From assembly GCA_013334335.1 (NCBI GenBank), contig JAAXXR010000001.1, positions 97,688 to 160,805 of the forward strand: a DNA stretch of 63,118 nt. Direction: 5' to 3'. A model generated the notes under the pieces. That model did not search any database, had not been told where the DNA came from, and saw only the letters and a list, made by a program, of their open reading frames with translations. Both the position numbers and the translations under genes were made by a program. Below, in pieces: positions 20,237-29,983 of this stretch; position 1 is the stretch's first letter; each line of letters begins with the position of its first letter. This DNA comes from Chlorobiaceae bacterium (GTDB taxonomy: Bacteria > Bacteroidota > Chlorobiia > Chlorobiales > Chlorobiaceae).

Positions 20237-21067
20237 TCAGTTTTTTCCCGCGTTCAGCAATTTCCGTTTCTCTTCGGCCGTCAGGGATTCATATCCCCTC
20301 GTCGAAATCTTGTCGAGGATGGCGTCGATTTCCGCTTCGCTGGTCGGCGTCGTCGCAGTTCCGCCCTTGTGGAGCGTGGGGCCCTTCGGGCGTCCGTTTC
20401 CTCGCTTTACCCGGTCGAGCCACCTCCTGAGGGACCACTCGTTGCGCTTGATGGTGATGTAGATGAAGCCGACGAGCATGCCGCCGAGATGTGCAAAATG
20501 GGCGATGTTGCTGCCGCTGCCCATGGATTGGCTGCCAAGCCCGGAGATGAATTCGATGAATGCATATCCGGCCACGAAATATTTGGCCTTGACGGGCACC
20601 AGGAAATAGAGGAAAATGTAGCGCTCGGGAAACATCATGCCGAACGCGAGCAGGATGCCGTAGATGGCGCCGGACGCCCCGACTGTCGGGTAGGGGTCCC
20701 CGATGGTGGCCAGGATGTTGATGAGGGCTGCCCCGATGCCGCAGACGAAGTAGTAGGTCGTGAAGTGCCTCGTCCCCCAGTAGTTCTCGATCTCCGCGCC
20801 GAAGATCCAGAGGGCGAACATGTTGAAGAACAGGTGCCCGAAGCTTCCGTGCAGGAACATATAGGTAACGGGCTGCCAGAAATGGAAGCCGAAGCCCCCG
20901 AGCTTCTGGGAGCCCAAGGGCCATAAGGCGCCGAAATGGGTCACCAACTCACCGAGCGGGGAGAGCTGCAGAAGGAACACCGCCACGTTGGCAAGGATGA
21001 TCGTCTTGATTGCTGGTGGGATCACCTGGAAGCCGCCCGGCATATACGGCTGGTCATAACTGCTCAT
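20237..21067 (-). CDS. Rhomboid-family intramembrane serine protease
   Basis: A six-helix membrane protease. The catalytic serine is in GASGAIYG (Ser132) and the catalytic histidine in HFAHLGG (His193). Asn82 in HLFFNM helps form the oxyanion site. These are the family hallmarks, so it should be active. The 276 residues include a charged cytoplasmic C-terminal tail of about 65 residues. It lies downstream of pgk on the same strand, separated by a strong hairpin. Substrates are unknown. Confidence 0.92.
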   Translation of the reverse strand: MSSYDQPYMPGGFQVIPPAIKTIILANVAVFLLQLSPLGELVTHFGALWPLGSQKLGGFGFHFWQPVTYMFLHGSFGHLFFNMFALWIFGAEIENYWGTRHFTTYYFVCGIGAALINILATIGDPYPTVGASGAIYGILLAFGMMFPERYIFLYFLVPVKAKYFVAGYAFIEFISGLGSQSMGSGSNIAHFAHLGGMLVGFIYITIKRNEWSLRRWLDRVKRGNGRPKGPTLHKGGTATTPTSEAEIDAILDKISTRGYESLTAEEKRKLLNAGKN

Positions 21068-21086
21068 GTGCTGATCATTTTCTCAT

Positions 21087-21111
21087 GGAGCGCCCGGTTG
21101 CCGGGCGCTCC
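21087..21111 (-). terminator. Strong hairpin after pgk
   Basis: A perfect 11-bp stem (GGAGCGCCCGG / CCGGGCGCTCC) with a 3-base loop lies between pgk and the rhomboid gene. There is no strong T run on the minus-strand side, so it may be a weak terminator or an RNA-stability element rather than a classic terminator. Confidence 0.55.
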
Positions 21112-21139
21112 TCTCCTCTGTTGTCCGATCGTTTTCTGT

Positions 21140-22339
21140 TCAGGCCTGGTCATTCAGCGCAGCAATGCCCGGGAGCTCCTTGCCCTCGAGGAACTCGAGG
21201 CTCGCGCCGCCGCCGGTGGAGACATGCGTCACCTCCGAAGCAAGCCCTGCTTTCGCTATGGCTGCGGCGGAGTCGCCGCCGCCGATGATGGTGACCGCGC
21301 CGGTCGCCGTGGTGTCGGCAAGCGCACGGGCCACGGCGAAGGTTCCCCTGGCGAACTGGTCGATCTCGAACACCCCCATGGGGCCGTTCCAGAGCACTGT
21401 TTTGGCGCCGAGGATCTCTTTGGTGTAGGTGTCGATGGTATCGGGGCCGATATCGAGGCCGATCATGCCGTCGGTGATGGCGGTTACCGGTTCGACATGC
21501 GAGGGTGTCTCGGCCGAAATTTCACCAGCCACGACCACGTCGGTCGGGAGGATCAGCCGGACTCCCTTGGCCTTTGCCTGATCGATGAGGGTCAGGGCAA
21601 GGTCGAGCTTTTCGTTCTCGACCAGGGAGTTCCCGACGGAAAGCCCCTGGGCCTTGAAGAAGGTGAAGACCATCGCTCCGCCCACCAGTACCGTATCGAC
21701 TTTGTTGAAAAGCTGCTCCAGAACGTCGATCTTCCCGGAGATTTTCGAACCGCCGAGGATGGCGACGAAGGGGCGTACGGCGTTGTCGAGGGCGTTGCCC
21801 AGGTAGCGCAGCTCCTTTTCGATAAGGAAGCCTGCAACCGCCGTCTGGACATAGTGCGTGATGCCCTCGGTCGAAGCATGGGCGCGGTGCGCGGTCCCGA
21901 AGGCGTCGTTGACATAGATCTCTCCGAGCGAGGCCAGCTCCCTTGCGAAGTCGGGATCGTTTGCCTCTTCCTGGGGATGGAACCGGAGGTTCTCGAGCAT
22001 CAGCACTTCTCCGTCCTGCAGGGCCAGCACCTGCTGCATCACCTCGTTGCCGATGCACTCCCTGGCCATCGTCACCGGGGTGTCGAGCAGTTCGGAGAGC
22101 CGTTTTGCAGCCGGGGTGAGCGAGTATTCGGGATTGACCTTACCCTTCGGTCTTCCGAGGTGAGACATGAGGATCAGCCGGCCTCCAGCTTCAAGCACCT
22201 TGCGGATGGACGGGAGTGCTTCGATGATTCTCTTGTCATCGGTGATGTTTTTATCCTGGTCGAGAGGAACGTTGAAGTCGACTCGCATCAGGATCCGTTT
22301 TCCCTGTAACGATATGTCAGACAAGGTCTTTTTCTGCAT
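21140..22339 (-). CDS. pgk: Phosphoglycerate kinase
   Basis: This enzyme interconverts 1,3-bisphosphoglycerate and 3-phosphoglycerate in glycolysis and gluconeogenesis. The N-terminal pattern RVDFNVPLD, the SHLGRPKGK segment and the C-terminal nucleotide-binding GGGDSAAAI and [13 protein letters not shown] are all present. I chose the ATG at 22339 (399 aa), which has an AGGGA ribosome binding site and gives the normal family start MQKKTLSDI. The frame is open 18 codons further upstream without support. Confidence 0.97.
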   Translation of the reverse strand: MQKKTLSDISLQGKRILMRVDFNVPLDQDKNITDDKRIIEALPSIRKVLEAGGRLILMSHLGRPKGKVNPEYSLTPAAKRLSELLDTPVTMARECIGNEVMQQVLALQDGEVLMLENLRFHPQEEANDPDFARELASLGEIYVNDAFGTAHRAHASTEGITHYVQTAVAGFLIEKELRYLGNALDNAVRPFVAILGGSKISGKIDVLEQLFNKVDTVLVGGAMVFTFFKAQGLSVGNSLVENEKLDLALTLIDQAKAKGVRLILPTDVVVAGEISAETPSHVEPVTAITDGMIGLDIGPDTIDTYTKEILGAKTVLWNGPMGVFEIDQFARGTFAVARALADTTATGAVTIIGGGDSAAAIAKAGLASEVTHVSTGGGASLEFLEGKELPGIAALNDQA

Positions 22340-22411
22340 TTCCCTGGTAAGGTTGGTTAGTGAAAAATCGATCGGATCATTGAATATAAACAATCTCCCG
22401 TTTCTGTCGCG

Positions 22412-23461
22412 CTACCGTGGCGCTTGGGCAGGTGGCGGGCCGCTCCTGGCGCGAAGGGACGCCTGGTAGCGGCGGATGTTCTGTTCGTGTGCGGCGAGAG
22501 TGGCCGCGAACGAGTGCCCGCCCTCGCCGTTGGCGACGAAGTAGATGAAGCCAGTATTGGCTGGCCGGAGAACGGCCTTCAGCGACGCCGCTCCGGGGTT
22601 GCAAATCGGACCTGGCGGCAGGCCGGCGTGCCGATAGGTGTTGTATGGCGACTCGAAGGCGAGGTCCTTGTAATAGAGCCTTCTCGAAGGGCCGGGGATG
22701 GCGTACTGCACGGTCGGATCTGCCTGGAGCCGCATGTTCTTCCTGAGGCGGTTCAGATAGACGCTCGCGATGAGCGCCTTTTCGCTGTCGATTGGGGTTT
22801 CGGCTTCGACGATGGAGGCCAGGGTCAGCAGGCGGTTCTCGCTCAGGCCCGCAGCCGAGGCTTCACGGCGAAGGCTGTCGGCATAATAGCTCCTGAACCG
22901 GCCCGCCAGGAACGCGATGACCTCCCTGGGGGTGCTTGCCCAGGGAAAGTTGTAGGTTCCGGGAAACAGGTAACCTTCGGTATTCCTTGCATCGATACCG
23001 AGGGAGGAGAGGAGGGCCCGGTCGTTCGTGGCCGCCATGAAGGCTGTCGAGTCGATGTCGAGATTCGCCGCAATGATACCCGCCAGCCGCTCCTGTTCGA
23101 CACCGTTCGGAATCATGAGGCGCACTTCGTCCTGGGGACTCGAATGGAGGTGCTGCAAGAGGGCGAAGGTGGAGAGGTTGACCGGGACGGCATATCGTCC
23201 GGGCTTGATCTTGTGCAGGTCCGGCAGGAGGGTGCCTGCGACGAGCAGCGGCCAGCGGAACCTGACGATCCCGGATTGGTGGAGTTTTTCGACGATCTGC
23301 CGGAATCCGGTTCCCCGGTGTATGTTCAGGTTCACGGGTGCCCCGCTCCAGCGGACCGAGTTCGCACCCGGCACGAAGATGAACATGGCCAAAATGGCCA
23401 CCATGGCGAGCGCGGTCGCCTTCAGTGTTCGACCAGGGCCGGAACGTTTGCGGCGCGGCAT
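22412..23461 (-). CDS. mltG: Endolytic murein transglycosylase MltG
   Basis: MltG is an inner-membrane lytic transglycosylase that cuts nascent glycan strands and sets their length. An N-terminal transmembrane helix lies near residues 17-35, followed by LysM-like and YceG domains. The catalytic glutamate is in the segment ASIVEAETP, and the family pattern continues with YLNRL and LQADPTVQYA. The ATG at 23461 (349 aa) is chosen because it follows the chorismate mutase stop by 16 bases. An upstream in-frame ATG would overlap that gene. Confidence 0.93.
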   Translation of the reverse strand: MPRRKRSGPGRTLKATALAMVAILAMFIFVPGANSVRWSGAPVNLNIHRGTGFRQIVEKLHQSGIVRFRWPLLVAGTLLPDLHKIKPGRYAVPVNLSTFALLQHLHSSPQDEVRLMIPNGVEQERLAGIIAANLDIDSTAFMAATNDRALLSSLGIDARNTEGYLFPGTYNFPWASTPREVIAFLAGRFRSYYADSLRREASAAGLSENRLLTLASIVEAETPIDSEKALIASVYLNRLRKNMRLQADPTVQYAIPGPSRRLYYKDLAFESPYNTYRHAGLPPGPICNPGAASLKAVLRPANTGFIYFVANGEGGHSFAATLAAHEQNIRRYQASLRARSGPPPAQAPR

Positions 23462-23477
23462 GGGATGACGGATTGTT

Positions 23478-23804
23478 TTAGCGGGAGGAGTAGCTTTGCC
23501 GGTCGTCCTTCCACTCCTGCTGAAACTGCCGCGATTCATTGAGGATACAGTGGTAGATATGCTCCAGGGCCGGAACCATGAGCGGGGTTTCCACCATGGC
23601 CATCACATTGCCGAGCACCTCTTTCTCGCGTTCCGGCTGCAGAACACTCTCGCCGATCCTGGACTTGACGGCACTGATGTTCCCGGCATATCGCAGGCGC
23701 TCGCAGAGCAGTGCGGCCAGTTGACGGTCGATGGCATCAATTTTTCCTCGCCACTCGTCGAGTTCCCGCCGGTGATCGTTGTTATGGTAACTGCTGTCGG
23801 GCAT
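23478..23804 (-). CDS. Chorismate mutase, AroQ class
   Basis: A stand-alone 108-aa all-helical chorismate mutase, converting chorismate to prephenate for Phe/Tyr synthesis. The pattern WRGKIDAIDRQLAALLCERL, then the Lys of AVKSRIG, then LQPEREKEVL, matches the AroQ domain. It is immediately upstream of mltG on the same strand, an association that is positional rather than functional. No regulatory ACT domain is fused. Confidence 0.88.
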   Translation of the reverse strand: MPDSSYHNNDHRRELDEWRGKIDAIDRQLAALLCERLRYAGNISAVKSRIGESVLQPEREKEVLGNVMAMVETPLMVPALEHIYHCILNESRQFQQEWKDDRQSYSSR

Positions 23805-23888
23805 GATCCGCTCGTCGGTTAATGATATCCGGAAATGATATTCCCGTATTATAAGAAATTGTCCGCAGAAAAGTCGCAGATTGCGCCC

Positions 23889-24413
23889 TCATCGTCCGCT
23901 TCCGAACAACCTGAGCCAACGCTCCACCTCCCGTTCGTCGAGCGGGGTGGCCCCCTGTTTCCGGTCTGTCGAACGATCGGGTTTTCCTGGATTCCTGCGC
24001 TCCGTCCCGGCCAGGATCCCCAGGTTGACGAGTTCGGCCGCGAACGATTCCGAACTGCTCCACCGGGCCCCCCATGCGATGACATGCTGTCGGATCTCCA
24101 GGTCGGAACTGACCACGGTGGTCACTCCGGCGCGCGCTCCGAGCTGCCTGATATGGTCGACGATCCGCCGGTCGGCATTCGCCCCCGTCCCGCTGAAGAC
24201 GATGTCGACGGCGCCGCTTTCCGAGCTGGCTCCCGGCCGGGAACCGCCGTCATAGACGATCGTCACGTGGCGCCGGGTCGCCTTCCGGTAAGCCGTGAGC
24301 AGCGCTTCAAGCCGTTCCCTGAAGGGAGCCATGGCGCTTCCCGACCCCGGATGCCAGAGCTTGTGGATGAGGTTGTAGCCGTCGATAACGGTTTCGCGGC
24401 ACGCTTTCGCCAT
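23889..24413 (-). CDS. NYN-domain (YacP-like) predicted ribonuclease
   Basis: YacP/Rae1-type proteins have a PIN-like fold and include ribosome-associated endoribonucleases. The opening ETVIDGYNLIHKLW, the central TIVYDGGS and the later VVSSDLEIRQH carry the acidic positions expected of the fold. The ATG at 24413 (174 aa) fits the family start. A further in-frame ATG at 24470 would add 19 residues without homology-like character. The gene is divergent from mraZ and shares its promoter region. The target RNA is unknown. Confidence 0.75.
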   Translation of the reverse strand: MAKACRETVIDGYNLIHKLWHPGSGSAMAPFRERLEALLTAYRKATRRHVTIVYDGGSRPGASSESGAVDIVFSGTGANADRRIVDHIRQLGARAGVTTVVSSDLEIRQHVIAWGARWSSSESFAAELVNLGILAGTERRNPGKPDRSTDRKQGATPLDEREVERWLRLFGSGR

Positions 24414-24502
24414 ACCGATATTTTTTTTGGTGACGACCCGGGTTCTGTCAGAAGAAGGAGATTGTACCATTTTTTTTTGAATTCCATTATATATACATTA
24501 AT

Positions 24503-24528
24503 GTGGGAGAAAGTGGGTAATAATGGGG
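24503..24528 (+). promoter_or_regulatory. MraZ operator: three 10-bp-spaced repeats
   Basis: The hexamers GTGGGA (24503-24508), GTGGGT (24513-24518) and ATGGGG (24523-24528) are spaced exactly 10 bp apart, directly upstream of the mraZ ATG at 24534. This matches the known MraZ binding pattern of GTGGG-type boxes with 4-bp spacers, through which MraZ represses its own dcw operon. A TATATA stretch just upstream could be the -10 element. Confidence 0.82.
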
Positions 24529-24533
24529 TAAAA

Positions 24534-24998
24534 ATGCCCGGATTCATCGGACGAGAACAGCACGCTGTCGATGAGAAGGGCCGGCTCTTGCTGCCGGCGC
24601 GTTTCCGTCGAAAGATCATCCTGCAGGGTGACGGCGCCGAAGGCGTCGCCTGGCAGGCTCCGGTGCTCTATGTCCTCAGGGCCGACGATGGCGCGCTCGA
24701 ACTCTACGAACCTTCGGTATGGGCTGAAAAGGAGCGCCATCTGCTCAAGCTCTCCGATTTCAACCCCGAGGAACGACTGCTGACTACCATGATCTATGCC
24801 CGGCTCGAGCAGGCGGAACTCGACCGTTCCGGCCGTATCGCCCTTTCGCGCGGCATGCTGGAGCATGCCGGCATCGAACGTGACGCGGTCATCATCGGCG
24901 CGAATGCCAAGATGATCGTCTGGGACCCGGCACGACTCGATCGTCTGCTCCAGGAAAATGCCAGCAGGTTCGCCCTGCTTGCCGGCCGGTACGTGTGA
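24534..24998 (+). CDS. mraZ: Transcriptional regulator MraZ
   Basis: MraZ is an AbrB-like DNA-binding protein that controls the division and cell-wall operon. The 154-aa protein has two SpoVT/AbrB-type repeats: the first has [16 protein letters not shown] near residues 10-25, the second has [19 protein letters not shown]. The ATG follows the operator repeats at once. The stop is 4 bases before rsmH. Autorepression is likely from the operator position. Confidence 0.95.
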   Translation: MPGFIGREQHAVDEKGRLLLPARFRRKIILQGDGAEGVAWQAPVLYVLRADDGALELYEPSVWAEKERHLLKLSDFNPEERLLTTMIYARLEQAELDRSGRIALSRGMLEHAGIERDAVIIGANAKMIVWDPARLDRLLQENASRFALLAGRYV

Positions 24999-25002
24999 CA
25001 CC

Positions 25003-25965
25003 ATGGATAATTACGGCTACCATGCGCCGGTCCTTCCGGAAGAGACGGTGTCGCTCCTCATTACCGGGCCCGGCATCTATATCGACGGAACCCTCGGTGG
25101 CGGTGGGCACTCCCTGTTGATGCTCGACCGTCTCGCCCTGAGCTTCGGAGAAGCCCGCTCCCTCCTGGTTGGTATCGACCAGGACAGCCAGGCGCTTGTT
25201 GAGGCTGCCGGAAAACTCGACCGGTATCGCGAGCTCACCGCCTTTTTCCGTGGGAATTTCAGCACGGTTGGAGCTGTGGTCCATGAGGTGCTCGAGGGAG
25301 CGGGAAAAGGACTTCCGGTCATGGGCATCCTGCTCGACCTTGGCGTATCGTCGTTTCAGATCGACACTCCGGGAAGGGGGTTCAGCTACCTTCGCAATGG
25401 TCCGCTGGACATGAGAATGGATCCCGACGGTCCGGTAACGGCGGCTGATGTCGTGAATGGGTACGAGGAGCGAGACCTTGCGTCGCTGTTTCGTCGCTAC
25501 GGTGAGGAGCCTCTGGGTGGAAGAATCGCCCGGGCGCTGGTGGCGGCGAGAAACGGCGAGCCCATCACGACGACCGGACAGCTTGCGGCGCTGGTGAAGG
25601 AGGCCTGCCCAAGGAAGGATCTGGCCATCAAGACACTTTCGCGGATCTACCAGGCGCTGCGAATCGAGGTGAACGACGAGCTCGGCGTGTTGCAGACGGC
25701 CCTCGAAGAGGGTTTCGCCGCACTCTCCCCTGGCGGGAGGATGGCCGTGATCAGCTACCATTCGCTCGAGGACAGGATCGTCAAGCGCTTTTTCGCTTCG
25801 GAGGCAACCGCGGACTGGGGCCCGAAAGGAGTTGCACTCCGGGAACCGCTGGCTCCCGCACGTGCGACACTGGTGACCAGGAAGCCGGTTCTGGCATCGG
25901 CCGAAGAGATCGAACGAAATCCGAGATCAAGGAGCGCCCGGCTCAGGGTTGCCCAAAAACTGTAG
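25003..25965 (+). CDS. rsmH: 16S rRNA (cytosine(1402)-N4)-methyltransferase RsmH (MraW)
   Basis: This enzyme methylates N4 of C1402 in the decoding centre of 16S rRNA using SAM. The start [13 protein letters not shown], the SAM motif [11 protein letters not shown] and the later [11 protein letters not shown] and [18 protein letters not shown] are diagnostic. The length from the ATG at 25003 is 320 aa. It is the second gene of the dcw cluster, 4 bases after mraZ and 13 before ftsL. Confidence 0.97.
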   Translation: MDNYGYHAPVLPEETVSLLITGPGIYIDGTLGGGGHSLLMLDRLALSFGEARSLLVGIDQDSQALVEAAGKLDRYRELTAFFRGNFSTVGAVVHEVLEGAGKGLPVMGILLDLGVSSFQIDTPGRGFSYLRNGPLDMRMDPDGPVTAADVVNGYEERDLASLFRRYGEEPLGGRIARALVAARNGEPITTTGQLAALVKEACPRKDLAIKTLSRIYQALRIEVNDELGVLQTALEEGFAALSPGGRMAVISYHSLEDRIVKRFFASEATADWGPKGVALREPLAPARATLVTRKPVLASAEEIERNPRSRSARLRVAQKL

Positions 25966-25978
25966 AAGGAGGTTGCGC

Positions 25979-26446
25979 ATGCGCACCGCAAAAAGAGTTG
26001 AACAGTCAGTCGCCGGGTTTGCCGGTAACGCCGGCAGGTTTTTCCGGGGCCTTCCCGGAGAGGCAACGACCGGCGTACAGCTTGCCGGTGTCGACGTCCT
26101 GGGGGATCGCCCGCCGGCCAGCTACCCTTCCGGGCTGGAAACGCCTGCCCCGACAAGGCCGCAGGAGGAGACCTTCGACATTGGCGCCATTTTGCGCCTG
26201 CGTACATTTTTGTACCTTATCGCGGCGACCGCGCTGTTCCTGTTCCAGATCCACAACACCCTGACCATCAGGGAACTCGCCAAGCAGAATGAGCGGCTCC
26301 GGGAGCAACTCAGGATCAGCACCAGCATCAGGGCGGCGCAGGAACTGAAGGCCAGCGAGCTCCAGAGCATCCATAGTATTTCCGGTTTAGCCCAGGCGCT
26401 CGGACTGAGTTCTTCAGCCGTGCCTCCGGTGGACATCGAGCCTTGA
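25979..26446 (+). CDS. ftsL: FtsL-like cell division protein
   Basis: A 155-aa bitopic membrane protein: a cytoplasmic N-terminal region of about 75 residues, one transmembrane helix (FLYLIAATALFLFQ), then a leucine-zipper-like periplasmic coiled coil (IRELAKQNERLREQLRIS). FtsL is poorly conserved in sequence, so the call rests on this topology and on position between rsmH and ftsI. A strong GAAGGAGG ribosome binding site at 25965-25972 fixes the ATG. Confidence 0.8.
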   Translation: MRTAKRVEQSVAGFAGNAGRFFRGLPGEATTGVQLAGVDVLGDRPPASYPSGLETPAPTRPQEETFDIGAILRLRTFLYLIAATALFLFQIHNTLTIRELAKQNERLREQLRISTSIRAAQELKASELQSIHSISGLAQALGLSSSAVPPVDIEP

Positions 26447-26473
26447 CAACAGGGCTAATCCTTGCGTGATTAC

Positions 26474-28423
26474 ATGAACGAGCACTCTTCAACATCAAGC
26501 AACACGGCTTCCGACGACCGGGAATTTGGTCAGCGGCTGGGCGTGATGGGGATTGTCATGGCCCTGTTTTTTGTTGCCATCGTGTTCAAGCTGCTCAGCA
26601 TCCAGGTGTTCAACGTCAAGAAGTACAAGGCGATGGCGAGTCGCCAGTATGAGAGCATCGTGACTGAAAAGGCCCGCAGGGGGAGGATATTCGACCGTAA
26701 CGGACGCCAGCTCGCCGAAAGCATCGAGAGTATCTCGTTCTGGGCCGATCCTCGCCGCGTCAGTAGGCCGCAGGAGCTGGCGACGCGCCTGTCCAGCCGT
26801 TTCGGAAAGAGCAGGAGCTACTATCTCAGGCTGCTTCAGTCGAGAAAGCGCTTCGTCTGGCTCGAGAGGAACGTCCCGGTCTCCATGGCGGCCGAACTCA
26901 TGCCGGTCAAGATGGCCGGGTTCGGGTTCCGGCGCGAGCAGCAGCGATACTACCTGAACATCGCATCGCAGATCATCGGGTTCACCGACCGGGATGACCG
27001 GGGTATCAGTGGCCTGGAGCGGCAGCTCAACGCCGATCTGAAGGGGCGCGACGGGACCAGGATATTCCAGCGGTCAGCAACCGGAGAGCGCTATCCTGCA
27101 CCGGACGCCGATCAGATCCTGCCGCTCAGCGGAAGCGATGTCGAGCTGACGATCGATGCCGATATCCAGGGAATCGTCGAGGACGAAATCATGCAGGCGG
27201 TCATGCTCTTCAGGGCAAGGGCCGCTGCGGGAATCGTCATGGATGTCAAGACCGGAGAGATCATCGCCATGGCCAACTATCCGGGCTTTGACATGAACCA
27301 CCGGGCCACCGTAACCAGCGAACAGACCCGAAACCGTGCGGTGACCGATATGTTCGAGCCGGGCTCGACGTTCAAGATCGTCATGGCTGCCGCCGCCACC
27401 GAAGCGCTGCATTACACCGCCAGCACGATAGTCGACGGCCACAACGGCTCGATCCAGCTCTATGACCGGCGGATCGTCGACCATGCGCCGATGGGTAGGA
27501 TAACCTTCAAGGAGGCGATCATGGAGTCGAGCAACGTGGTTGCGGCGACCACCGCCATGAGGGTGGGGCCGGAGACATTCCACCGTTACGCCACGAACCT
27601 CGGGTTCGGACGCAAGACTGGCGTGGGACTGATGGGCGAGTCCAGGGGAATACTGAAACCTATCCGGGAATGGGATCGCACGACGCTGCCCTGGATGGGG
27701 TATGGCTACCAGGTCATGGCCACCCCGCTGCAGCTCCTGCAGGCATATGCAACCATCGCCAATGACGGAGTTCGAATGAAGCCGTACATCATCAGGCGCA
27801 TTGTCGACCGTGAAGGGGAGCCCGTCAGGGAGTCGAAACCGGAACAGGTGGTTCAGGCGGTCAGTCCCGAAACCGCCCGCTATCTGGCACGTGAGTATTT
27901 CAGGGCCGTGGTCGAGAAGGGTACCGGCATGTCGGCAGCCGTCGAGGGCATCCCGGTGGCGGGCAAGACCGGGACGGCGCAGAAGTATAACGGCGGGTAT
28001 CAGGGGCGTCGTTCATATCTGTCGACCTTTGTCGGATTTTTCCCGGTTGACAAGCCGCAGTATGGGGTGATTGTCATCGTCGATGAACCCCAGACCGCCT
28101 ATTATGCAGCGGCGGTTGCCGCACCGGTCTTCTCGCGGATCTGCGGGCGTTCGGTGGCCTGCTCGCGTGAAATGCAGCGGAGATTGGCCATGCGCTCGAC
28201 CGAAAAGTCGAACCTCGACCGCATTTCGACGGTCGCCGTTCCCGAGCTCAAGGGGCTGACCGGCCGGGAAGCCGAGCGGTTGCTGAAATGGAACGGGCTC
28301 GGCGCCGAATTCAACGGCCACCCCGATGACGTGGTCGCAGCCCAGAGCGTGGCCACCGGCACGAAAGTGCAGAAGGAACTCGTCGTCCGGCTGACCATGG
28401 CAGGGAGGCCGCGCCGTGACTGA
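26474..28423 (+). CDS. ftsI: Septal peptidoglycan transpeptidase FtsI (PBP3/SpoVD-like) with PASTA domain
   Basis: The division-specific class-B penicillin-binding protein that cross-links septal peptidoglycan. After an N-terminal helix and dimerisation domain, the transpeptidase motifs are STFK (298-301), SSN (352-354) and KTG (498-500). A C-terminal PASTA-like domain of about 60 residues (VAVPELKGLTGREAERLLK) is present, as in SpoVD-type proteins. The ATG at 26474 gives 649 aa. A TTG four codons upstream is possible. There is no clear ribosome binding site. Confidence 0.95.
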   Translation: MNEHSSTSSNTASDDREFGQRLGVMGIVMALFFVAIVFKLLSIQVFNVKKYKAMASRQYESIVTEKARRGRIFDRNGRQLAESIESISFWADPRRVSRPQELATRLSSRFGKSRSYYLRLLQSRKRFVWLERNVPVSMAAELMPVKMAGFGFRREQQRYYLNIASQIIGFTDRDDRGISGLERQLNADLKGRDGTRIFQRSATGERYPAPDADQILPLSGSDVELTIDADIQGIVEDEIMQAVMLFRARAAAGIVMDVKTGEIIAMANYPGFDMNHRATVTSEQTRNRAVTDMFEPGSTFKIVMAAAATEALHYTASTIVDGHNGSIQLYDRRIVDHAPMGRITFKEAIMESSNVVAATTAMRVGPETFHRYATNLGFGRKTGVGLMGESRGILKPIREWDRTTLPWMGYGYQVMATPLQLLQAYATIANDGVRMKPYIIRRIVDREGEPVRESKPEQVVQAVSPETARYLAREYFRAVVEKGTGMSAAVEGIPVAGKTGTAQKYNGGYQGRRSYLSTFVGFFPVDKPQYGVIVIVDEPQTAYYAAAVAAPVFSRICGRSVACSREMQRRLAMRSTEKSNLDRISTVAVPELKGLTGREAERLLKWNGLGAEFNGHPDDVVAAQSVATGTKVQKELVVRLTMAGRPRRD

Positions 28424-28453
28424 AACAGGGAATCCCGGGAAGGAGCGATAGCG

Positions 28454-29983
28454 ATGGTGTTGCTCAAACAGATCGAACAGGGCATGAGCGGCCTTCTCGG
28501 AAGCAGCGGGGGCGACGATGCCTCGTCAGCGGAAATCCGTCTGCTCACCTGCGACTCAAGGGAGGTCGTGCCGGGGACGCTTTTCGTGGCTGTGCGCGGC
28601 TTCAGGACCGACGGCCACCGGCACATAGCCGGCGCGGTTGACGCCGGTGCGGTCGCGGTGGTCTGCGAGGAGTATCCGGAGGCGCTCGACCCTGCGGTGC
28701 GCTATCTCCTGGTCGACGACTCCCGTACTGCGCTGGCCGATGCGTCGAGGGTGTTCCATGGAGACGCTTCGGGTCAGCTCATGATCATCGGGGTGACCGG
28801 CACCAACGGCAAGACGACCACCTCCCGGCTGATCACCTCGATGCTCAATTCTGCAGGCACTCCCGCGGGGTATATCGGCACCGGCCTGTGCCGGATAGGA
28901 GCGGAGGAGATCACGCTGGACCGGACCACCCCCGAAGCGCACGAGTTGCAGGCCCTGTTCCGCCGCATGCTCGACGCGGGGTGCCGTGCCGTGGTCATGG
29001 AGGTGTCGTCGCATGCGCTGGTGCTCAAGCGGGTGCATGGCATCCGGTTCCGGGTGGCCGTGTTCACCAATCTCACGCCGGAGCATCTCGATTTTCACCG
29101 TTCGATGGATGACTATGCCGAAGCAAAACGATTGCTGTTCGACCAGCTGACTCCCGATGGGTTCGGGGTGGTCAATGCCGACGACCCCCACGCCGGGTTC
29201 ATGGTCTCTGGGCTCAGTCCGGAGCGGGTGCTCTGCTGTTCGATCGATGGAGGGGCGTCAACCTGTCCGCCGGATCGGCGCGTCGAGGCTGAAATCAACT
29301 CCATGACCGCGAGCGGCACCCTGGCGACGATCGATTTCCCCGGCGGGAGGTTGCCGGTTGCAGTCTCCATGCCCGGCGTCTTCAATGTGATGAACCTGCT
29401 CGAGGCGTTCGCCACCGGGGTGGGGATCGGTATCGAACCGGCCGGAATTCTTCGCGGACTCGAGGCTACCGAAGCTGTCGAAGGGCGGATGGAACGGATC
29501 TGGAGCCCTGATCGCAGCCGTTGCGCGGTGGTCGACTACGCCCATACGCCCGACGCCCTGCAAAAAGCGCTGGAAGCGCTCAGGGCCATCACCCCCCCCG
29601 GATCGGGGCTGACCGTGGTGTTCGGATGCGGGGGAAACCGGGACCGGTTGAAACGACCGGAGATGGGCAGGATCGCAGCCGACCTTGCCGACCGCGTCAT
29701 CCTGACATCGGACAACCCGAGGGAAGAGGATCCCGAGGCGATTCTCGACGAGATCGAGGCGGGCATGCCCGGCCGGGCCCACCTGAGGATCGGCGACCGG
29801 GCGGAAGCGATACGGCGCGCGGTTGAAGGACTGGGGGATGGAGACCTCCTGCTCGTTGCGGGAAAGGGACATGAAAAGTATCAGGAGATCGCGGGGAAGA
29901 AGCACTATTTTTCGGACCAGGAGATACTTGCAACCTGCCTCGAAAGTCGGGGACAGCGTGGCGGTGCAAAGGAGCAGTTATGA
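28454..29983 (+). CDS. murE: UDP-N-acetylmuramoyl-L-alanyl-D-glutamate:2,6-diaminopimelate ligase
   Basis: MurE adds the third amino acid to the peptidoglycan stem peptide. The ATP loop GVTGTNGKTTT spans about residues 113-123. The DNPREEDP segment has the DNPR signature typical of meso-diaminopimelate-adding enzymes rather than lysine-adding ones. The length of 509 aa is normal. It overlaps murF by four bases (ATGA). Confidence 0.96.
   Translation: MVLLKQIEQGMSGLLGSSGGDDASSAEIRLLTCDSREVVPGTLFVAVRGFRTDGHRHIAGAVDAGAVAVVCEEYPEALDPAVRYLLVDDSRTALADASRVFHGDASGQLMIIGVTGTNGKTTTSRLITSMLNSAGTPAGYIGTGLCRIGAEEITLDRTTPEAHELQALFRRMLDAGCRAVVMEVSSHALVLKRVHGIRFRVAVFTNLTPEHLDFHRSMDDYAEAKRLLFDQLTPDGFGVVNADDPHAGFMVSGLSPERVLCCSIDGGASTCPPDRRVEAEINSMTASGTLATIDFPGGRLPVAVSMPGVFNVMNLLEAFATGVGIGIEPAGILRGLEATEAVEGRMERIWSPDRSRCAVVDYAHTPDALQKALEALRAITPPGSGLTVVFGCGGNRDRLKRPEMGRIAADLADRVILTSDNPREEDPEAILDEIEAGMPGRAHLRIGDRAEAIRRAVEGLGDGDLLLVAGKGHEKYQEIAGKKHYFSDQEILATCLESRGQRGGAKEQL

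Noticed and set aside
20936-22309. A 457-codon plus-strand open frame opposite pgk
   Set aside because: Antisense shadow of pgk; rich in Glu, Gly and His without any family pattern.
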